This document shows positions 52,401 to 61,400 of a stretch of DNA of 64,000 nt, one piece after another. The translations under genes were made by a program, and so were the position numbers. Source of the stretch: Gordionus sp. m RMFG-2023 (Eukaryota; Nematomorpha; Gordioida; Chordodea; Parachordodidae). The stretch's first letter is position 1, and each line of letters opens with the position of its first letter. The stretch covers positions 29,737,366 through 29,801,365 of the forward strand of contig NC_088777.1 of assembly GCF_954871325.1 (NCBI RefSeq). The letters are read 5' to 3'. Below the pieces are notes generated by a model. It ran no database searches. It was given only the letters and a program-made list of their open reading frames with translations, and was not told the origin of the DNA.

Positions 52401-55400
52401 TAAAAAAATTTAGTAAAAATCTTAGAAAATTTTTTTTTAAATTCTCATTTTCCCACTTAAACTTGTGTCCAAAACATAAAACTATATTCGATTCATAACT
52501 TTGACGTTAGTCCTCATAAAGTTGAAAAACTTTTATTATTAAAATTTTTTTTAAATTATATCAAAATGTTTTTTACATTAATTATGGAAAGTTATTTAAT
52601 TAACTATATAAGAAAGTTTTTTCACACTGCATTTATTTTTATATAAAAGATCAAAATATATTTATTTTTCTATTTGTGTAAAAACAAACTGAAATTTTTA
52701 TATATAATTATGGCCCCTTTTGGGTAACACAATTTAAATTTGTATTAATTTTTCATTCTTTAAATTTAACCTTTTTAATAATATTTTAACATATTTCAAA
52801 TTATAGATTTTTAAATTTAGAATTTTATATTAAAACTAGCTGATAACCCGTCAAGAATGACAGGGAATCAGAAATTTCTTCTTTTCAAATATGAATGAAC
52901 AATAAATTTTACCTTTATTGAAGGACGAATCGGAAATTTTTATATTTTATGATTATTCAATAATTAAGTTTTTACATGGAAAAAATGTTTCTTATTAACA
53001 CCCCAAATACTAACATTATCCACCAGAGCTCCTGTTAGTCAGCATTGCTGTTCACTCCCCACCACGTGAAGGTAGGAGATGGATTTTAGGGGAGCAAAGA
53101 GATGAAAAAAAGAAGGAAGAAATAGAAAAAAAGAGACAAAAATATGAATTATAAGAAAATATAATAATTGTATATACCTCAAGGCTTGACGATTATCGGA
53201 TTCCAACAAATAAGCTAACCATATTAAAAAAATATAATATAGTAAATTTATAATAACAAAAATTTTACTAAAAAAGGAGATTTAAGATATTTTAAAAATT
53301 GAGAGGAATCTAATATTTTTAAGAATTAGTCTCGGGTATATCACCGTATGTTGCCTTTTATTTGAAAATGTTGTTGTCATGTCTTTGATGGTTTTGCTCG
53401 ATGTGGTATTTTGATGATGATGTGATTTCCTTGCTAGTAGTTTGCCGTAAATAACCTGAAATAAAGAGTGTAAATTGAAAGTTTAAAATAGAATTTACTG
53501 ATGATGATGGTCGTGTCTTTGATGGTGTTGCTCGATGTGGTATTTTGATGATGGTGTGATTTCCTTGCTCGTAGTTTGCCGTAAATAACCTGAAATAAAG
53601 CGTGTTAATTGAAAGTATAAAATAGAATTTACTGATGATGATGGTCGTGTCTTTGACGGTTTTGCTCGATGTGGTATTTTGATGATGATGTGATTTCCTT
53701 CCTCGTAGTTTGCCATAAATAACCTGAAATAAAGCGTGTAAATTGAAAGTATAAAATAGAATTTACTGATGATGATGGTCGTGTCTTTGATGGTTTTGCT
53801 TGATGTGGTATTTTGATGATGATGTGATTTCCTTGCTCGTAATTTGCCATAAATAACCTGAAATAAAGCGTGTAAATTGAAAGTATGAAATAGAATTTAC
53901 TGATGATGATGGTCGTGTCTTTGATGGTTTTGCTCGATGTGGTATTTTGATGATGATGTGATTTCCTTGCTCGTAGTTAGCCATAAATAACCTGAAATAA
54001 AGCGTGTTAATTGAAAGTATAAAATAGAATTTACTGATGATGATGGTCGTGTCTTTGATGTTTTTGCTCGATGTGGTATTTTGATGATGATGTGATTTCC
54101 TTGCTCGTAGTTTGCCATAAATAACCTGAAATAAAGCGTGTAAATTGAAAGTATAAAATAGAATTTACTGATGATGATGGTCATGTCTTTGATGTTTTTG
54201 CTCGATGTGGTATTTTGATGATGATGTGATTTCCTTGCTCGTAGTTTGCCATAAATAACCTGAAATAAAGCGTGTAAGTTGAAAGTATAAAATAGAATTT
54301 ACTGATGATGATGGTCGTGTCTTTGATGTTTTTGCTCGATGTGGTATTTTGATGATAGTGTGATTTCCTTGCTCGTAGTTTGCCGTAAATAACCTGAAAT
54401 AAAGCGTGTAAATTGAAAGTATAAAATAGAATTTACTGATGATGATGGTCATGTCTTTGATGGTTTTGCTCGATGTGGTATTTTGATGATGATGTGATTT
54501 CCTTGCTAGTAGTTTGCCGTAAATAACCTGAAATAAAGCGTGTAAATTAAAACTATAAAATAGAATTTACTGATGATGATGGTCGTGTCTTTGATGTGTT
54601 TGCTCGATGTGGTATTTTAATGATGATGTAATTTCCTTGCTCGTAGTTTGCCATAAATAACCTGAAATAAAGCGTGTAAATTGAAAGTATAAAATAGAAT
54701 TTACTGATGATGATGGTCGTGTCTTTGACGGTTTTGCTCGATGTGGTATTTTGATGATGATGTGATTTCCTTGCTCGTAGTTTGCCGTAAATAACCTGAA
54801 ATAAAGAGTGTAAATTGAAAGTATAAAATAGAATTTACTGATGATGATGGTCGTGTCTTTGATGGTTTTGCTTGATGTGGTATTTTGATGATGATGTGAT
54901 TTCCTTGCTCGTAATTTGCCATAAATAACCTGAAATAAAGCGTGTAAATTGAAAGTATGAAATAGAATTTACTGATGATGATGGTCGTGTCTTTGATGGT
55001 TTTGCTCGATGTGGTATTTTGATGATGATGTGATTTCCTTGCTCGTAGTTAGCCATAAATAACCTGAAATAAAGCGTGTTAAGTTGAAAGTATAAAATAG
55101 AATTTACTGATGATGATGGTCGTGTCTTTGATGTTTTTGCTCGATGTGGTATTTTGATGATGATGTGATTTCCTTGCTCGTAGTTTGCCATAAATAACCT
55201 GAAATAAAGCGTGTAAATTGAAAGTATAAAATAGAATTTACTGATGATGATGGTCATGTCTTTGATGTTTTTGCTCGATGTGGTATTTTGATGATGATGT
55301 GATTTCCTTGCTCGTAGTTTGCCATAAATAACCTGAAATAAAGCGTGTAAGTTGAAAGTATAAAATAGAATTTACTGATGATGATGGTCGTGTCTTTGAT

Positions 55401-58400
55401 GTTTTTGCTCGATGTGGTATTTTGATGATAGTGTGATTTCCTTGCTCGTAGTTTGCCGTAAATAACCTGAAATAAAGCGTGTAAATTGAAAGTATAAAAT
55501 AGAATTTACTGATGATGATGGTCATGTCTTTGATGGTTTTGCTCGATGTGGTATTTTGATGATGATGTGATTTCCTTGCTAGTAGTTTGCCGTAAATAAC
55601 CTGAAATAAAGCGTGTAAATTAAAACTATAAAATAGAATTTACTGATGATGATGGTCGTGTCTTTGATGTGTTTGCTCGATGTGGTATTTTAATGATGAT
55701 GTAATTTCCTTGCTCGTAGTTTGCCATAAATAACCTGAAATAAAGCGTGTAAATTGAAAGTATAAAATAGAATTTACTGATGATGATGGTCGTGTCTTTG
55801 ACGGTTTTGCTCGATGTGGTATTTTGATGATGATGTGATTTCCTTGCTCGTAGTTTGCCGTAAATAACCTGAAATAAAGAGTGTAAATTGAAAGTATAAA
55901 ATAGAATTTACTGATGATGATGGTCGTGTCTTTGATGGTTTTGCTTGATGTGGTATTTTGATGATGATGTGATTTCCTTGCTTGAATGGTTTTTCAGAAA
56001 AAAATTATTAAGCGTTTTAAAATATAATCAAAATAAGAAATTATAGGTCTTGGTTTTTTTATCAGGACAGACTTGTAATCAGTTTATATAATAAAAAATA
56101 AAGAGATTATTAAATTTACTGTTAAGGATGTTGAAGCAATATTACATTGATTTTGATTTTCAGTACTACTACACTTTGATATTGATGCAATAAGGTTTTG
56201 CTCTTATCTTTTCTTGCTTCGACAAAGTTCCTGTCTGCGTCTGGCTTTCTTTCTCCTTATGCTGATATTATATTAAAATTTAAAAATATATACCTATTAA
56301 ATAATTTGAATTTTAACTTATATACACTAAAAAGATATGCATAACTCGATTTTGTAAATTATCATTTTTAACCCCAATAGAAGCAAAATCCAAGTAACTA
56401 TTGTATGTTATAATAAAGATTGTCTATTCCATTGCTTATCAGATATCCTTAAAAAAACTTAGTTAATATATATATGTATTAATTATATAAAATGTATAGA
56501 AAGCAATAAAACAGGACCTTCATGGCAACAATTTTTAAATTTTCTATGAAATGGTTTTTCAGAAAAAAATTATTAAGCATTTAAAAATATAATCGAAATA
56601 AGAAATTTTCTTGGTTTTTTTTATCAGGACAGACTTGTAAACAGTTTATATAATAAATAATAAAGAGTCTATAAAATTTACTATTAAGGATGTTGAAGCA
56701 ATATTACACTGATCGATTTTCAGTACTACTACACTTTGATGTTGATGCAATAAGACTTTGCTCTTGTCTTTTCTTGCTTTGATAAAGTTTCTGTCTCCTT
56801 CTGGCTTTCTCCTGGGGCTGATATGTTATTAAAATTTAAAAATATATACCTATTAAATAGTAAGAATATCTATAATATATCAGTTAGTTCTGTATATATA
56901 TGAGGATGTATAAGATGGTAATGGTTTTATGGTAAAAAAAACATTTAATAGTTTGAATTTTAACTTATATACACTTAAAAGTTATGCGTAACTTATTTTT
57001 GTAAATTATCATTTTTAGCCCCCATAGAAGAAAATCCAAGGAGTTTTATGTTATAATAATGATCAGTTATGTCTAAATTTGAGACAAAAATTTATTGTAC
57101 CTTCCTGGCAGCTAAAATTTAAAAATATAAGAATACCTATTTAATAGTTTGAATTTTAACTTGTGCAGGAATCTAAAAATATAATAAAATAGTAATTAAA
57201 TCAAAAAATTTACCATTGCCTATAACCTTTTCGTGTTACTTCTAAAAAATGAAAATTTTGTTTTGTGTACCTTCTAAAAAAATGAAAATTAAAGGAGCGG
57301 TTAAAAACTATATATAAATTATAATAATATATATATAAATTGTAAATTATGTATAATTGTGTAAGAATATCGATTATCAATTATTTTCAATTCAGTTTGA
57401 TTTATCGGTTAGTTGGTATTGGAAAATGAATGAATGTTTAATATGATTCTCTGGTGATTTTTAAAAAGAATGTAAAAAATTTAAAAATATCAGAATACCT
57501 ATTTAATAGTTTGAATTTTAAAGTAGCTACAAACTTTGAATCGTATCTTCTATTTGATTAATTTTGTCAGAATAAGAAAAAAAAATTTGCCGGGATTCGA
57601 ACCTAAGTCCAATAATCCATTAGATTTGTAAGCGAAGTTCTTGCCGATTGGGCCACAGGCACTTTTCAAAATTAACGATTTTTTAAATATATATTATAGA
57701 TAAAAAGTGTGACAGTGAGAGCGTAACGCTATTTTTGTGACAAGGCTTTTATATATATTACTAGCTAATAACCCGTCAAGAATGACGGGGAATTAGAATT
57801 TTATCCTTTATAACTATTTTTATATCTTTAAAAACTCAATCTATGAAAGGATGATAGATATTAGGGCTCCTAAGTTCTTAAATATAGTCGAGACATCCCG
57901 GTGCTTGAGACATTTTCTTTATTGTCAATAAAGGACACAAATATACACCTTGCTCACATTTAAAAGATAAAAGAAAATTTTACCCAATAATTAAGATTTA
58001 TTACATGGAAACAATGTCTCTTATTGGAACCCCAAATATTACATTATCCACCAGAGCTCCTGTTAGTCAGCATTTCTGTTCACTCCCCACCGCGTGAAGG
58101 TAGGAGATGGATTTTAGGGGAGCAAAGAAATGAAAAAAAGAATGAATAAAAGAAGGAAGAAATAGAAAAAAAGAGACAAAGATATGAATTATAAGAAAAT
58201 ATAATAATTGTGTATACCTTAAGACTTAACGATTATGGGGTTCCAACACATATACATTTGTAACCATATAAAAAAATATAATATAGTAAAATTTATTGAT
58301 AATGATGATGGTATCGTGTCTATGATGTTTTTGGTCGATGTAGTGTCGTTTTATTGATTTCATTTCCTTGCTCGTAACTTGCCATAAATAACTGGAAATA

Positions 58401-61400
58401 AAACGTGTAAATTGGAAGTATAAAATAAAATTTACTGATGATGATGATGGTATCGTGTCTATGATGTTTTTGGTGGATGTAGTGTCGTTTTTTTGATTTC
58501 ATTTCCTTGCTCGTAACTTGCCGTAAATAACTGGAAATAAAACGTGTAAATTGGAAGTATATAAATAACTGGAAATAAAACGTGTAAATTGGAAGTATAA
58601 AATAAAATTTACTGGTGATGATGATGGTATCGTGTCTATGATGTTTCTGGTCGATGTAGTGTCGTTTTTTTGATTTCATTTCCTTGCTCGTAACTTGCCA
58701 TAAATAACTGGAAATAAAACGTGTAAATTGGAAGTATAAAATAAAATTTACTGATGATGATGATGGTATCGTGTCTATGATGATTTTGGTGGATGTCGTG
58801 TCGTTTTTTGATGAATTAACTTGAAGTTACAGAATTTAATACGTCCTGATATACGACATTAAGAGTAAATACTCTATTATCATTCAAAAGTGTGCCCTGG
58901 TATTTTGTAGGTAATATTTTTATTTTCATATTTTTTTTAAATCTGCAACGTGTTAGAGCGACATAGAGCTGACCATGGGAAAACACAGGTTCAGGAGGAA
59001 AGAGGCCGACATTGTCGAATGTTTGACCTTGACTTTTGTTTATAGTGATAACAAAAGCAGGAATTATAGGAAATTGGCATCTTTTTAATATGAAAGGCAA
59101 CCGGGAATCGCTCGGGGAAAGATCAATTCGAGGAATAAAAACGCGATGGCCATTATGCGTCCTTGATAATATTTCAGAATCTATGAAATTATCATATAAA
59201 TTTTTGATAAGAAGTCGTGTCCCATTGCATAAGCCTCTGCTGGGATTCATGTTACGAAGAAGCATTATTATTGTCCCAACTTTAAGATTTAAAATATGAG
59301 GAGGCATTCCTGATGGGGTTTGAGAATGAAGAAATTCAATGGGGAAATTAAGTAAATCCTCAGGATTATCTGTTTGTATAGAATCAGCGCTAAAATATAT
59401 CTTAGAATTTCCTGGTAGTTTTTGAATAATTTCGTTATTTAAATTTAGGGCTATGTTATTTTTAGTGGTTAATATAATTTTTTTTGAAAATAGGTTAATA
59501 TCAGATATTTGTATGGAGTCTCCATATATTGATTTGATTAATGAATTTTCTAATAATGAATTTGGGATTTCAATCAAATCTGAAGGGAGTAAAGAATTGG
59601 AAACATTTGATAAAGATTCTCCAACATCCAAAAGCCAGGAATTATACTCAACATCTTCAGAAGATAACCGCATATTTTCATTCAGGTGGATAACTTTAAA
59701 ATAAACCCATAAATCAGAAGACTTAAGACACTATTCAATAATATATGCTTTTGAACTGTTTGGAATGACAGGTAAAGTTTGCCTAAAATCGCCGCCCAAT
59801 AATATAACTTTACCACCGAATGGGAACTGTTTGCATTATATCTTTAAGTAATCTATCGATACAGCGTAAAGCGTATTTAGTCATCATTGTGGCTTCGTCG
59901 ATAATAATTAATTTGGACCTTTTAATAACAGTAGCATCAGGGAAATGAAGACTCATGCGAGATACAGAGTTATCAACAATCGGAATAGGTAATTTAAATC
60001 CACCATGTATTGTTCTACCCCCTTTTAAAAGAATAGCGGCAATGCCTGTTGTTGCAAACGGTAAAACTATTTGGTTGCGTCCTCTAATGTAGCACATTAG
60101 GGTATTATACAAAAAAGTTTTTCCCGATCCACCTGGTCCATCAATATAAAAACAAGGCTGAGGAAAATCATTATTTTCGATAGATTGAACGATTAAATCA
60201 AAGGCTGATTTTTGTAAAAAATTTAATTTAGTAATCAGTTTCAATGACTCAGCTGCCTTAAGATCATTATTATAAAAATCATCCTGAGCTATTAAAGTAG
60301 GAACAGGCAAATTGAAATTACTACAACGAAAACCATGGTCGTGCAATACTTTTTCTATATCTGATAAGGCCATATTAATTGCAATAGAATCTGTATGTGT
60401 ATGTGCAAAATCTTCTATCTTATATTTTTTAAATTTTTCCCAGAGGTTATTTGGATTTTCTGGCTGACAAAAAATACAAATAAAGGCAAAAGATTGACGC
60501 AACTGTATGGGCATTAAAAATGTTGACGCTTCTTCCATAAATGCTTCCCATTCCTTGTCATCAACCAATAAATTTCTTTTAAAAGCCGCCTCTTTAAAAG
60601 TATTATATAAAACTCCATTTACAGTTCTCAAATATTCAAAACTTGTGGCGCCAACAACATGAAGTAATAGTTAACGTAGGAAAAATCTCTCGCCGGATTT
60701 AGGATCAACAGTATACATCCTTGAAATTATATTGTTTTGTCTTTGTCTAAGTTTCCACTTATTAAACGTTCCATTGTTTGGTTTTGTTGAATGGTATCTT
60801 GTGTAGGAATCTAAAAAAAATAATAAAATAGATTTTAATGGCCCACAGTAATGTTCAACTTGTTCTTGATTTTCAGTATCTTCAAGATGATTGGATGTTG
60901 AAGCAAATTGTTTATTTCCAGTATCTTCAAGATGGTTGGATGTTGTAGGAATAAGACTTTGCTCTTTCCTTTTCTTGATACGACAAAGTGCCTGTCTCTT
61001 TCTAGCTTTCTCCTTATGTTGATTTATTATTAAAATTTAAAAATATAAGAATTACTCAATTTTATAAAAATAAGTTTAGTTTAAAATATTTATTATTGTG
61101 GACATAAAATAAAATTACTAAATATATACTTCATAAACATATTTATAAAAAATAATGGAAAATATTAGAATAGCCCCTCACCTAATAAATATATATTTCG
61201 GAATCACATCTTATAAGATAGGAAAAATCTTTCCTCGTCATTCTTGACGGGCTATCAGCTAACATACAATACAAATTTAAAAAAATATAAAATTCTTGTT
61301 GAAGCAATAATGCCTTCTTTAGATTTTGGTAGTATGAAACGTTCCATTGTTTGGTTTTGTTGAATGGTATCTTGTGTAGGAATCTAAAAAAAATAATAAA

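Larger units (their letters stand above)
52836..57760 (-). mobile_element. Helitron 2, non-autonomous, 4.9 kb, joined to Helitron 1
   Basis: The 3' end on the minus strand: hairpin (rc of 52846-52863, CCTGTCA TTCT TGACGGG), 10-11 nt, then CTAG followed by host T at 52835. The 5' end on the minus strand begins at 57760 with TAATATATATAAAAGCCTTG and TCACAA, homologous to the Helitron 1 start (TCTATCTTATATAATAAAAGG...TCACAA). The last 300 bp are about 90% like Helitron 1 (GTTAGTCAGCATTGCTGTTC, GTGAAGGTAGGAGATGGATT). The body holds a minisatellite, a duplicated block and a tRNA-like sequence, but no helicase or Rep. Confidence 0.8.

Noticed and set aside
53495-55525. Series of similar 73-140 codon open frames with [24 protein letters not shown] peptides on the minus strand
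   Set aside because: They follow the 134-bp minisatellite period. Each frame starts and stops at equivalent places in the repeat, and 134 is not a multiple of three. There is no sign of a real repeat protein.
53367-55985. CRISPR-like array
   Set aside because: The whole 134-bp unit repeats with no unique spacers, and the DNA is clearly eukaryotic.
58816-60631. A host PIF1 helicase gene
   Set aside because: It has Helitron-type linker motifs, frame breaks, and lies between canonical Helitron 5' and 3' ends.
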